Assembly (NCBI GenBank): GCA_963965975.1
Contig: OZ014416.1
Location: 2,418,001 to 2,482,000 of the forward strand
DNA length: 64,000 bases
From: Xestospongia bergquistia
Taxonomy: Eukaryota > Porifera > Demospongiae > Haplosclerida > Petrosiidae
Direction: 5' to 3'
In this document: positions 45,101-58,400 of the stretch, in pieces
How the letters are laid out: every line of letters begins with the position of its first letter
Position numbering within the stretch: position 1 is the first letter of the stretch
Notes under the pieces: model-generated
Told to the model about the DNA's origin: nothing
Database searches by the model: none
Seen by the model: only the letters and a program-made list of their open reading frames with translations
Position numbers and translations under genes: made by a program

Positions 45101-46628
45101 CAACACCTAGCAGGTACATAGTTAACAAAATATATTAATGATATATAATATATATAGTGTTCCTACAAGTATACCGAGACTTGTACATTTTTTGATTGCA
45201 GTTACCATATTTATTGTACTGAACCACTTTTTTCCAGTACAATATCTAACAACTGAAGAGTATGCTGTAAGGATGACCACATAATACTATAATATTAGTC
45301 TACCTCTTTCACAGAACAGTAATTTTCTATACAAACTTGCTGTCATGATAGCAGTTTCTATAGGTTCCATGCACTCTTTATTATGTGTGTGGATACTTGC
45401 TGTAAGTTTCTTGTTGATGTTGATGTTATAGTAATTCTGAAATTTCATCATACTAAAGATCCCTTTTTAGAACCTTTACCTTTTACAACTTTTATACTAG
45501 GAAAGTTCTTCCATTATAACTGGCATAACTTATAATGGCCTCAAACCAGATGGTACTGTGGACTGGAGTGGTTTGTGTAATGCAAAATTAATGTTGCATA
45601 ATTTTGGAGTATCAGTTCAGGTTAGATGTAGTCATAAGTTAATGTCATTGTTTACTTAAGCATGTAACACTAAGTATAGCAGTGCTTAATATGTAGTCAA
45701 GATGGCCTGGAAAAAGTGGTCACCATATATTATCTATTACTCATAAGATAGCCTCACTTATATAGCAGATTTTATAAATGCCTACATTTCATTTTCAAAA
45801 CCCATTAATGTTTCTAGTTTGATCAGATCTAAAACATTGACAAAGTAAAAATTGTTTGTATTAGTAGTTAAATGAAACAGATAGAATTAGCTAATTATGC
45901 AGGGATCATCCATATCTTTTTTATATATTTTAATCTTTACTTTTATTTCATTTCTTAAAATGTTCTTATTATAGTTGGTATAATTTTTATACACATTGTT
46001 TAGAGTACTGTTAAGTCTAGCAATATTAAAACTAATGAATGGTCAGCCAGGTAAGTACAATATTGATTAGCAATATTAATGTATTATCTCTATCTCAAGA
46101 AATATATACAAACGTGTGAAGTGGATGGGTAATCAATACCTGTCCTTTCTTATTGTCACCATGTTTTTGTCAATATGGCATGGATTCTGGACAGGATATT
46201 TTGTCTTCTTCTCTTGTGAATTTATTTTGATTCCAGCTGAGAAACTGGTATGATAATTATAAATCCTCTACTAATTGACCAATTTTCTCAAATGTAGTTC
46301 ATAAGTTATACTAAGCAATTAATTGGTGGTGATATGAATCAATTATCGTGGCCAGTCTATATTCCTGTATGGCTATTTGCACTTACATTGAAGACTGTTG
46401 TGTTAGCTTTTTTATTTGATTCCTTCTTTTTACTCTCACTGGAAGATTGTTTGAAGGTAAATATTATAATGCATTAAACAATTCATCCTGAGAAACAATT
46501 ATATTGTATCCATGAGTTTGTATATTCTTTAGTTTGGAAGTTCTGTCTACTTTTTCCCTTACATCATTGGAGTAGGATGGATTGCTGTGTATCAGGTTCT
46601 GCCTAAGAAAAAGAAATCAATTGATTAG
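42118..46628 (+). CDS. LPCAT3: LPCAT3-type MBOAT lysophospholipid acyltransferase, copy 1
   Basis: Multi-pass ER enzyme that reacylates lysophospholipids with acyl-CoA (Lands cycle). Sixteen exons: 42118-42196, 43289-43350, 44054-44102, 44167-44273, 44599-44698, 44753-44790, 44839-44898, 44950-44997, 45046-45113, 45158-45266, 45315-45401, 45501-45620, 46004-46050, 46100-46247, 46298-46456, 46533-46628; 458 residues in one frame. Landmarks: NDIWHSLVDIITVYG, YNWTVPHCVMLLKLV, TEEQKKFQIKELPS, MVGPVFPFIRYQKFVSG, ITGITYNGLKPDGTVDW, the MBOAT asparagine in TNEW (about Asn320) and the catalytic histidine in IWHGFWTGY (about His352). Lysines end the protein (PKKKKSID). The start at 42118 is preferred because copy 2 shares it; an in-frame ATG exists at 42043. 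Assignment to LPCAT3 rather than other MBOATs rests on remembered similarity. Confidence 0.9.
42480..42880. other. Intron segment present in acyltransferase copy 1 but absent from copy 2
   Basis: Intron 1 of copy 1 (1,092 bases) aligns with intron 1 of copy 2 (669 bases) except for roughly 370-420 bases here. The open frame inside it is not conserved. It is either an insertion in copy 1 or a deletion in copy 2. Confidence 0.6.
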
Positions 46629-48380
46629 TCATTTGAAAAGCTCATTGATGAACTTATCATTATTATATATTTAGGGACATTCTTTATATCCAACGTCTAA
46701 TCAATTTAGCATAAATTAGCTAGTTTGCATTTTACTTTTATTCATAGGTAGTGAATCCTTCCACATTCGCTTATTTATTACAGATATAATTTATTTTATA
46801 CTTTATATTAATAGGCAGTTTTAAATATGCCAGAGAGCATATACAATGGATCTATAAATGTCCTTACTATACATATGTTGTGTTGGTGCACTTGTCTTAA
46901 CCATTTCTGAAGGCTATCTGGTTCCACACTGTTTAGTCCTTCAACTGCAATTGTGAACTAACTAAATCAGTTCAATTATGTTTCTATATATTTTGTAGTT
47001 TCAAGAAGCAGAGTAGCAATTTCTTTTCTCTTATATATATTTGAGAAGACAATATACCAATTAATGCTCATTCCACTGAATTGCATGGATTCTCTCCAAC
47101 AAGAAAACAAAGAATGCTCTCACAATCAATAGTGCAATTAATATAATTTGTAAATGTAATAACATGTGCATGTGCCATGGTGCACTAAGATATGCGTATA
47201 CAGCTGAAATACTTACTCTCATGCTGCCAGATCTTTTACTAGATCAATTTTAACTCTGGTAGATCCTGCTGGACTGTTTTTTTGCTTTGACATGACTGCC
47301 CTTTTCAGACCATTTTTACTGGACTAATTTTCGCAATGAAAGGCCCTGCATGCTGGCTGTTTTTTACTGGATCAAATCAATTTCATTGTGACAGGCTAAT
47401 GACTATGGGAGGTGATCATGTAACTCAGATAAAGTCCAAATGATATGATATATTATTGCAATGTATTGACTGAAGATGTGAAGGCTTAAATACTATTTAG
47501 CTCACCATGAACATAATATAATACAACTGTACCAACAGACAGTATCATGTTCTCAGCTTTTACTTAACAGAAAGCACGTCATAAATAACAAAATATAGAA
47601 CGTAAATAGAGCAAAGAACAATAAACAAAAGTAAGGCAACCAGACAATAAAGAAGTACAAACTGAGTATGATAAGGTCTAATTAACACATATACATTCAA
47701 TAGGACAATAGAGGGGCTCTATTATGTTGTCAATTTATTTATCAATTGGTGAATGGCAATAATGTCTACTTAACTTAAGAAATTACTTCAATGAAGAAAT
47801 TAAATTAGGTCTGCTTTTCTGGCCTTTTGATGAGCAAACATGTCAATAATGTGATCGATGTTAAGTGTTTCAGAAAGTTCACTCAAATGGCTAAGATATT
47901 TAGATCTGACAGTCGATCCTGATCACAGTTGAACATAAGTAATTTTTAATTAATTTTAATAGCCTCAGCCACTGTTGCAGGAATAGTACAAATGTATATA
48001 AGGCAATAGAAGCTACAAAAAAGATGCTGTACCTTAAATTTAATTTTACACAGAGGAGATCAACATGAGACTGTTTCCCAAAATTTAACGTATGTATTGG
48101 TTGAATATTTTTTGCTTATGAACAAATTTAAGGAACATCATTGCTCTAACTTTGTATAAAGCTCTCTGTTTTGCTTGCAATATGTCATCTGTCAAGGCTA
48201 TGTATTGCCAAAGAAATAAAAAATGGCTATATTGATCTGACTTTCTGGTTCATATCTTTTAGTCCAGAAATAATGGCATCTAAAAGTTTGTCAAAACATC
48301 ACATTTGAAACTCGTTTCTTTGTTTATCTTGCAAGATGTGAAACATACTTAGTAATGACTTAATTGAAAACCACACTTTA
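46629..48380. other. Intergenic spacer between acyltransferase copies 1 and 2
   Basis: No gene. 46629-47480 is duplicated after copy 2 (53406-54310), including a segment with alternating ACTAGATCAATTTTAAC and TTTTTACTGGA phrases at about 47220-47390 and 54040-54200. 47480-48380 has no partner that I noticed. Confidence 0.6.
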
Positions 48381-48394
48381 TGAAAATATATTAT

Positions 48395-49070
48395 GTATAG
48401 CTAAAAAATTTCGCGGCGCACTTCGCGACCCAGGACCAAGTTTTTAAGTCCTCCCTCGAACCTCTCAGCGGCCCTAGTTATTACTATAAAGTTCTAAAGG
48501 CTCGGGTCTACGGAAGTCGAAGGCTGACATTCCAATCCCACCTCCATCGCTCAATGAAGTGAAGGTCGGAGCGCGAGCATCGCTAGCTGAATTGAGCGAA
48601 GCGACACGTTTCCGATTGAGGTGGGCTATAGTATTTTAGTTGTTAAATATTCCATCGAAGGATGGAAAATAGAATTGGAATTAGAATATTTTTAGATACG
48701 GAAGCCGCAGACGGACATTCCATTCTTATTTCTTCCGCGAACCTTGGCGTATTTAAAAATTCCAATTAACGATCCAGTTGATGAGTCCAATTTCTCATTC
48801 CTAATTCCATTTTTGGCATGTGCGCTACTTCTAGGCTTTTCTTGTTACTTAAAAAACGCGGAGCGCGAGTACCACCAGCCGTCTCTTAGAATCGAGCGTC
48901 AGCGAGATGTTTCCAGTTAGGTTGGGTCCTGACTTTGGTTGTATATTGTAGTTCTATTATTTAGAGAAGCCGAGAACGGACATTAAAACTCCGTATAATC
49001 CCGCTATATTGAAATTGGAAATAGGAATTGGAATGTCCGTCTGAAGCTTCCGTAGTTTAGCTATCATTTT
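48395..49070. repeat. GC-richer palindromic island upstream of acyltransferase copy 2
   Basis: Base composition changes sharply (CGCGGCGCACTTCGCGACCC, TCGAGCGTCAGCGAGATG). ACGGAAGCCGCAGACGGACA followed by TTCCATTC at about 48699 is matched in reverse by GGAATTGGAATGTCCGTCTG AAGCTTCCGTAG near 49015-49055. The island replaces the upstream region found before copy 1 and ends about 50 bases before the copy 2 start codon. It looks like an inserted repetitive element. Confidence 0.65.
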
Positions 49071-49121
49071 CCAGTTCCAGGTTTCTAATCGTTAATCCAT
49101 CAAAATAATATTATAGTCACA

Positions 49122-52100
49122 ATGTTTCCAGTAGAAATTGTAGTCAGTATAGCTGGTATCTCAGATCTGAGGGCTCGTTATTTTCTTGGGGTAGTGATAG
49201 GTAAGGTCATTGCATGTATTCCTATAGTACAGTACACTAAATAGTATTTTTTAATTTTTATTTTGGCCCTTCCTCTATTTTCTCACACCTGGACTGTGCT
49301 TATTGTACTAAATGGTTTATAGATAATGATTACAAATGTCCTATAGTCTAATTACATGCAAACATTGACCTATTTGAAAAATGAGTGGTCAGCTAGACCA
49401 GACCAGCCTGATGAAAAGTTACTGTAATTGCCATGGCTTGTTTGAAGCACAAATAACTTTGTAAGTTTTGAATTTACATTGTGGAATTATTCTAATTTCA
49501 ACTCGTGATCATCTGCTCCAAGTAAACTATATACTGTATAAGGAAGACATAAGGAAGATATAGATAATTGTACACATTAATTGTATATACTGATTAGTAT
49601 TTTTTAGTCTGTTGTAGCCAAAGAAGAAAGTGGTTAAAATTAATAGTATATAGTAAAGCATTTTATTAGCTAGAGTTTTGTAAACATGAATATAGTACTG
49701 TATAGAGTCCCATTAGAATTAAAGCCATATACTCTCAACCATTAATGCAGTTAGATTCCAAGGTTTCAGGTTAAGTTTAGAGTCTATTAAGTTCACATTA
49801 AAGTATAATTACATTTTAATAGAACTCTAGCTGCTATATTTAATGTCTATCATTATTATATCACTACAGGATATCCGATGGCCTTTGTCTTTCACATGTT
49901 GATAAGTGTTACAAACTCAAGATTAGTTCAGGTATATTATTAAATAAAATAATGACTTGAGGTATTCTTGCTTGGAAACAAAATTTTTTAAATGTAAATG
50001 CATTAATCAATCAATGATATGTTGTCATAATATTGATTCCATATATAGTATATGATATGAGCTTAGTGTTCAACAATGAATTCAACCATTTATAATATAC
50101 GTTAATATAGCAATATAAAATAATTGAGTTACAGCCCATTTTTAACTCCTAAGGTTCACTATAAAATTTTGAAGTTCCTATTGTCTGGCATGTGCCAGTC
50201 AGTTTTAATAGATCATGTGGTATTTCCGTTTGTGTGTTCTTCTGCTTTGTTTTTTTCTATAGTTATATGTAACAATTGAAAGTCACATAACTGCAAAAAT
50301 GTGTGTTATGACGACAACTAACTTTAACACCTACACTGCTGATATAACAATACTAAATCTTAACTGCAACTGCAATAATGATGGTTGTGACTAGTCATAT
50401 TTCATAGACTTGATGTTTCTTCCTAGCTTTCTTTTAAGCCTAAACTGTTTATCTTTAGAATTCTATAGTCACTTCATGGACACTGCTGCCAATTCTCCCA
50501 TTCTGATGTTTAACTTGACATCACTATCTTCCAAAAAGGACATTTATTTTATTCAATTATTATTTTAGACTTCAACTTTTTTGAAATTGCATTATTGTTT
50601 GTTATTTTATTCATTTTAGAACATACTTTCAAGTTTTGGTGGTTTTATTGTAATGTACTATGTATTTGGTTAGTTCATTGATAACCTAACTTGTTATATA
50701 AACACAATACATTTCCTTCTTACACTTACTAGGTAATGATGTCTGGCACTCTTTAGTAGATATCATTACCGTCTATGGGATTTTATATCTTTTTGGTGGA
50801 ACAAAACTCTCTTTATTTTTAACATGGATTGTTACTATGGTAAGTTATAATTATGTGACATAAATATGCATTTGTGACCAATTACATCATATATTTTAAT
50901 GTTATTTTCTACTATTAATGTTATGCCTACTATTAAAATGCTATATACCTAGTATCAATGTTATATCTACTATCAATGTTATACTTACAATTCATGTTAT
51001 ATCTACTATTAATATTATATGCCCTATTAATGCTATATCTACTATTAATTGTATCTACTAAATTTAGTGGCTTCAATGTATTTTGTATTTAGATTCTTTG
51101 AATTTGAAGTCATATCCATTTAACTTAATGTTATCCGTGAAGTAAAATTTTACATTACTCACTAAATAAGTACACACAATTAATAGTAGCCTTAATGGTA
51201 TATATGATACAAATAATCTTTTGTCTTCAAGACTCACCTCTTGTATGGGCATGCTGAGGTTTTTTACTCTGGTATTCTTTATCCTTATAACTGGACAATT
51301 CCTCATTGTGTAATGCTATTGAAATTAGTTGGTAAGTAAATTATATGTTATTTACAAGCCCAACTTTTATCTTCTGATATTGTAGACTTTGCTACTAGTC
51401 TGTATGATGGTGCCAAGAAAGAAGTAAATAAATTTAATTATAATAAACTACAAACGTTGTAAAAACTATAGACATTGTTGACTGAAGAACAAAAGAAAAT
51501 TCAGATTAAAGAACTACCCTCTTTTATTGAGGTATGTACATCTAAGATATATTAATAATCTATCATTTTTGTTTCTCTTCAGTTCTTTGGATATTGCTAT
51601 TTCTTTTGTACAATAATGGTTGGACCAGTGGTATAATAATTATAATCATGATATGATTAGTTTATTATAGTGTATTAGTTTCCTTTTATAAGATACCAAA
51701 AGTTTGTTTCAGGAACACTATATGATAGAAATACAACACCTAGCAGGTACATAGTTAACAAAATATATTTATAATGTATAATGTATGTAGTGTTCCTGCA
51801 AGTCTGCTGAGGTTTGTACATTTCTTGATTGCAAATGCCATATTTATTGTACTGAACCACCTTTTTCCAGTACAATATCTAACAACTGAAGAGTATGCTG
51901 TAAGGATGACCACATAATACTATAATATTAGTCTACCTCTTTTACAGAACAGTAATTTTCTATATAGACTTGCTGTCATGATAGCAGCTTCTACAGGTGC
52001 TATGCACTCTTTATTAGGTGTGTGGATTCTTGCTGTAAGTTTCCTGATTATGATGTTGCTATAGTAATTCTGAAATTTCATTATGCTAAAGACCCATTTT

Positions 52101-53405
52101 AAAAAAAATTTTTGAACCATTCCATGGAAGCGTGCATGATAAAACTGAGTTATGTTATGAAACCGTATTTTTATTGAAGTTGTTGGCTAGGTTTAATTGT
52201 CTGACTTTATCTTCAATTGTCTTGCCAATTAATTTTTAAGCTAAATAAGCTATGATTATTGTTTTCCATACAATAGGAAAGTTCTTCCATTATAACTGGC
52301 ATAGCTTATAATGGCCACAAACCAGATGGTACTGTGGACTGGAGTGGTTTGTGTAATGCAAAATTAATGTTGCATAATTTTGGAATATCACTTCAGGTTA
52401 GATGTAGTCATAAGTTAATGTCATTGTTTACTTAAGCATGTAACACTAAGTATAGCAGTGCTTAATATGTAGCCAAGATGGCCTGGAAAAAGTGGTCACC
52501 ATATATTATCTATTACTCATAAGATAGCCTCACTTATATATAGCAGATTTTATAAATGCCTTCATTCCATCTTCAAAACCCATTAATGTTTCTAGTTTGA
52601 TCAGATCTAAAACATTGACAAAGTAAAAATTGTTTGTATTAGTAGTTAAATGAAACAGATAGAATTAGCTAATTATGCAGGGATCATCCATATCTTTTTT
52701 ATATGCTTTCATCTCTACTTTTATTTCATTTCTTAAAATGTTCTTATTATAGTCGGTATAATTTTTATACACATTGTTTAGAGTACTGTTAAGTCTAGCA
52801 ATATTAAAACTAATGAATGGTCAGCCAGGTAAGTACAATATTGATTAGCAATATTAATGTATTATCTCTATCTCAAGAAATATATACAAACGTGTAAAGT
52901 GGATGGGTAATCAATACCTGTCCTTTCTTATTGTCACCATGTTTTTGTCAATATGGCATGGATTCTGGACAGGATATTTTGTCTTCTTCTCTTCTGAATT
53001 TATTTTGATTCCAGCTGAGAAACTGGTATGGTAATTATTAATCCTCTACTAATTGACCAACTTTCTCAAATGTAGTTCATAAGTTATACTAAGCAGTTAA
53101 TTGGTTGTGATATGAATCAATTATCGTGGCCAGTCTATATTCCTGTATGGCTATTTGCATTTACATTGAAGACTGTTGTGTTAGCTTTTTTATTTTCTTC
53201 GTTCTTTTTGCTCTCATGTAAGGATTGTTTGAAGGTAAATATTACAATGCTTAAACAATTCATCCTGAAAAACGATTATATTGTATGCATGAGTTTGTAT
53301 ATTCTTTAGTTTGGAAGTTCTGTCTACTTTTTCCCTTACGTCATTGGAGTAGGATGGATTGCTGTGTATCAGGTTCTGCCTAAGAAAAAGAAATCAATTG
53401 ATTAG
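49122..53405 (+). CDS. LPCAT3: LPCAT3-type MBOAT acyltransferase, copy 2
   Basis: Tandem duplicate of the gene at 42118 with the same sixteen-exon structure: 49122-49200, 49870-49931, 50620-50668, 50733-50839, 51232-51331, 51386-51423, 51472-51531, 51583-51630, 51679-51746, 51791-51899, 51948-52034, 52277-52396, 52782-52828, 52878-53025, 53076-53234, 53310-53405. All exon lengths equal those of copy 1 and no stop interrupts the frame, so it appears intact (458 residues). Differences are scattered, e.g. GYPMAFVFHMLI for GYVMAFIFQMLI, VPASLLRFVHFLIANA for VPTSIPRLVHFLIAVT, FSSFFLLSCKDCLK for FDSFFLLSLEDCLK. The catalytic WHGFWTGY is unchanged. Introns are also nearly identical to copy 1, which points to recent duplication or conversion. 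Confidence 0.9.
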
Positions 53406-54299
53406 TCATTTGAAAAGCTCATTGATGAACTTATCATTATTATATATTTAGGGACATTCTTTATATCCAATCTCTAGCTTGCATTTTATAAATGGGTAGT
53501 GAATCTTTCCACATTCACTTGTTTATTACACATATAGTTTATTTTATACTTTATATTCATAGGTAGTTCTGAATATGCCAGAGAACATATGCAATGAATC
53601 TATAAATGTCCTTGCTATACATGTGTTGTTGTTGTTGTAGTAGGTATATATGTTTGTGTAACAATTTCTGAAGGCTATCTGGTGCCATACACTTTTTAGT
53701 CCTTCAACTGCTATTATGAACTAACTAAATTTGTTCAATTATGTTTCTATATATTTTGTAGTTTCAAGAAGCAGAGTAGTAATTTCTTTTCAATGACAAT
53801 ATACCAATTAATGTTCATTCCACTGAACTGCATGGATTATCTTTAACAAGAAAACATGGAATGCACTCACAATCAACAGTGAAATTAATGTATTAATTTG
53901 TAAATGTAATAACATGTGTAAAAGGCATGTACCAAAGTGCTATAATTATAACATTGTGCGTATACAACTAAATTAAATTTAAAAAGGTCTGGCCAGATCT
54001 AGAGGGGAGTAAGTAATTTAAAATATGTACTTCCATGTTGCCAGACCTTTTTTTACTAGATCAATTTTAACCATGGCAGACCCGGCCTTGCTGGACTTTT
54101 TTTTGCTGTGACGTGATGGGCCTTGTCAGACCATTTTTACTGGACCAATTTTCAGAGTGAAAGGCCCTCCTGGCTGTTTTTTAGTGGATCAATCAATTTC
54201 ATCATGACAGGCTAATGACTATGGGAGGGTGATCATGTATCAAAGTCCAAATGATGTGATATATTTTTGCAACATATTCATTGAAGATGTGAAGGGTTA

Positions 54300-55409
54300 A
54301 ATACTATTCCAGTTCTTTATGAACATAGATTTATATATTGTCAAGAAGGTAGCATCAGAGGTTTTGTCGAAGCATATTTACAGTTCAGTGATTCTTGGGT
54401 GGTTTGCGTAGTTGACATAAATCTACCAGAGATTGTAAGCAGTACATAGTTGTGATTCCAGAACTCAGGGCTCGTTCTTCCTTGGAGTATTGATGAGTAA
54501 GACTGATTTGAGCTCCCTTTTATGAATTGAATATGCATGTTAAAAAATTAATAAATCATTGAAATGTCACCCATCCCTAAACAATACCTATATCTACATT
54601 GTTTTGAATCTGAACACAAGCAGTTAATTTGCTTGTCATGATTTAACATGAAGTTAGCCTTTAAGGACTAATCTTAAAGTATAATATATGTATGTGTGTA
54701 TGTATATATATAGTGTAGTGCATACTGAGTATGAGTTTACTAGCTCTGAAGGACAATATCAGAGGAAATTTAATACTTTGTAATTCCTTTCTCAATTTCC
54801 ATCCAGTACATACAGCTTATTATATATACAGTTATCAAATTACTGTAATGAAAATAGACTAATAAACATTATTATTATTATTATTATGTACTTCTAAGTG
54901 ACAGACGTCAACTGAGGTTAGGTGACTTCCTCCACACCTATGACAGGTGATGCTGATAGTGGTCGTGTTTCTCTGATGCTTATGATGTGAGTTATAGTGA
55001 ACAGGTACAGTTTATTGGTTATAATTCAGATTTGACAAGGTAGTCATAAATACTAAAACCAGATGCTCCCCTTCACTAGATAGACATGTGGCGTGGCTAG
55101 CTCCCATGAACAGAGGTCATATAGGAATCAGTAATCAATTAGTCAGCTCATACAATGCAACCAACCTCATATCTGATGTTATGTATATATGTATATATAT
55201 ATATATATATACATATTATGGTTATTACATTATTTGTACCAAATTTTTTAGCTCCTTGTGATCAGTAGTGTCAAAACTACACAATTAGCTACATAACTTT
55301 AGTTTCTACATTTTTCTTTCTGCACTTTAATAATTATTATATCAATTAATTAATTGAATAGTTCAATAAGCTCCTCCTATAAGTATACTCAATAGTACAT
55401 TTCAAATGC
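54300..55409. other. Spacer between convergent acyltransferase copies 2 and 3
   Basis: No gene recognised. It includes a TATATA/ATGTATAT tract at about 55180-55215 and a short ATT run at 54870. Confidence 0.5.
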
Positions 55410-58400
55410 TTAGTCAGCTGCTTTCCTTTTCTTAGGTAGAACCGGATACACAGTATACCATACTATTACAATGATGTAAGGATAAAAGTAAAGAGAGCTC
55501 CCAAACTAAAGAACAAATTCATACATTCAACATGAAATATACTATATACAATATGTATATTATGTTATACCTTAAAACAAGCCTCCCATGAGAGCAAAAA
55601 GAAGTGAATAAAGTGATAAGACACTATAATATTCTTTAATGTAAGTGCAAATAGCCATGCAGGAATATAAACTGGCCACGATAGTTGATTCATATCACCA
55701 CCAATTAATTGCTTAGTATAACTTATAAACTATAACACATTGAAGATTGTTAAGTATAAGCTTTTGCATCATACCTGTTTCTCAGCTGGAAACCAAATAA
55801 ATTCACCAAAGAAGAAAATAAAATATCCAATCCATAATCCATGCCAAATCGACACGAACATGATGACAATAAGAAAGGACAGGTATTGATTACCCATCCA
55901 CTTTAGGCGTTTGTATATATTTCTTCATTATAGAGAAAATATGTATAGAAAATAAATATGTTACTTACCTAACTATCCATTCATTAGTTCTAGGATTGCT
56001 AGACTTTGTAATACTCTAAACAATGCAAGTAGTGCAAGTAAATGGAAATTTATAAAATTTCATTAAATGTAATTAAAAAATTCAAACAACCTCAAAGTAG
56101 GAATGGTAGTATGGACATCCCTACATAATAGCTACATTATCAAGGGCATAATATTTGTTGCAACAATAGTATGAGGCAAATTAAGAGTCAAAAGTAAGAC
56201 TGTTCAGTTAAATACAATGTGAGCATTTTGTTTAAGGAATGTACTCATGCACAATGCAGTGAAATATAACTTTCAAATATAAATTTTTTAACAGGTACTT
56301 TTGTGTGACTAGTATGTAGGGATGTACATACTGTCATTCCTACTTTGGGCTTGTTTGTGAGGGTTTGTTACTGCCATCACTACATCCAATAATTTTTTTA
56401 GAAATTTTTATTTACTTGTCTGTGTTAGTTCTTTTTGAATTATAAATTAGTTAAAGTATCTGTTCATAATATGTTTTCTTTATTATTATAGATTGAAGAG
56501 GTTACCCAGAATATACAATATATGCTATAATTCTATAATGACTGACAATAATATATTATGCATGTATCAGAAAGAATGAGCTATATGTAGATATAACAAA
56601 GAAAAAAATAGCTAATTCAACTGATAATGTACTGTAGGATACATGTTCTTTGATTGCTAGAAGACAAGATAAATAAGACTTCATAAAGCGGATGAAAACA
56701 TGTACCTTTCTGTGTAAAAATAAACATTATTAGACTTCTGATTTTGCAGTTATCATAGTGAAAAGAGAAAAAGATAGAAAATTGTGCCATCTCAACATAG
56801 GCATGTCATATCCTGCCTTCGTAACTTATAAATATTCATAACATATTTTGTATTTAAGCCTTTGTTTTTGCATTTTCAGTCAGTTAGTGAATGAGTTTTG
56901 TTAGCTCCATTTTTGTACAATTCTTATACTGTTTTTTTGAGTCATTGTGTTTTCATTTTATTCAGTAGTTCTTTGTGAACTGTGATTGCATGCGTCTCGG
57001 TTATTTCAAGGCAATACTACCATCTGCTAATTAATCATTGATAACAATTTCTTTTGCTTAAATTATTATATGCAGTGATGATATTGATAAGTTGTAATTA
57101 GCTAACCTGTCCTGAAGTTCCAAAGTTAAACAATATTAGCTTTGCATTACACAAACCACCCCAGTCCACAATACCATCTGGTTTGAGTCCGTCATAAGTT
57201 ATTCCAGTCAAAATGGCAGAACTTTCCTAGTATAAAAGTTGTATTTATTTCTAACTTTTTTAAATAAACAATTTTCAACAATGAAGTTTGCCCTTTTAAT
57301 AGTTGCAAAGACCCATTTTTAAAACTTATAGCATGTCCTGTTAGCTAAAAATTGAACAACAATTGGCCTAAAAAGTGACTAACCAGTTTTAAATTAGACA
57401 ATTATAAAAAACTTGTGTATTATATAGATGTCAAACACTATCGTTTGTGTTACAAATAACAATCTATAGTTCTATTATAGCTTTTAATGATTTTAAAAAC
57501 ATTCCATAGCATGTTAAAACAATTGTGTGGGAAACTGGAAACCTATTGCAATTATAAAAAATTCTAAAGTTGGTTCTTGACATTTATTTCTTCTTATCAT
57601 GACAAAGTACAATGGTAACATCATAGAAACTTACAGAGAGAATCCAAACACATAATAAAGAGTGCATAGCACCTGTAGAAGCTGTTATCATGACAGCAAG
57701 TTTGTATAGAAAATTACTGTTCTGTAAGAGTGGTAGACTAATATTATAGTATTATGTGGTCATCCTTACAGCATACTCTTCAGATAATAAATATTGTACT
57801 GGAAAGTAATGACTAAGTACAACAGAGATGGCAGCTGCAATTAGAAAATGTACAAACCTCAGCAGACTTGCAGGAATACTATATACATTATATATCATTA
57901 ATATATTTTGTTAACTATGTACCTGCTAGGTGTTGTGTTTCTATCATATAGTGTTCCTGAAACAAACTTTTGGTATCTTATAAAAGGAAACTAATACACT
58001 ATAATAAATTAATGATATTATGATTGTATTTTTATTACCACTGGTCCAACCATTATTGTACAAAAGAAATAGCAATATCCAAAGAACTGAAGAGAATCAG
58101 AAACGACAGATCATTAATATCTCAGCTGTACCTACCTCAATAAAAGAGGGTAGTTCCTTAATCTGAAATTTCTTTTGTTCTTCAGTCAACAATGTCTATA
58201 ATTTTCACAATATTTTTAGTTCTTTATAATCACATTTATTTACTTCTTTCTTGGCACCATCATACAGACTAGTAGCTATGTCTACAATAGGAGAAGATAA
58301 AGCTTGCTCTATTGTATACAATGAATTGACTTACCAATTAACTTCAATAGCATCACACATTGAGGAAATGTCCAGTTATAATGATAAACAATATCAGAAT

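Noticed and set aside
45080..45113. Exon 9 of acyltransferase copy 1 starting at TTTCAG|GAACAC (reading EHYMIEIQHLAG)
   Set aside because: This choice breaks the frame with the next exon. The acceptor at 45045 gives FPFIRYQKFVSG, fits MBOAT relatives and restores phase in all three copies.
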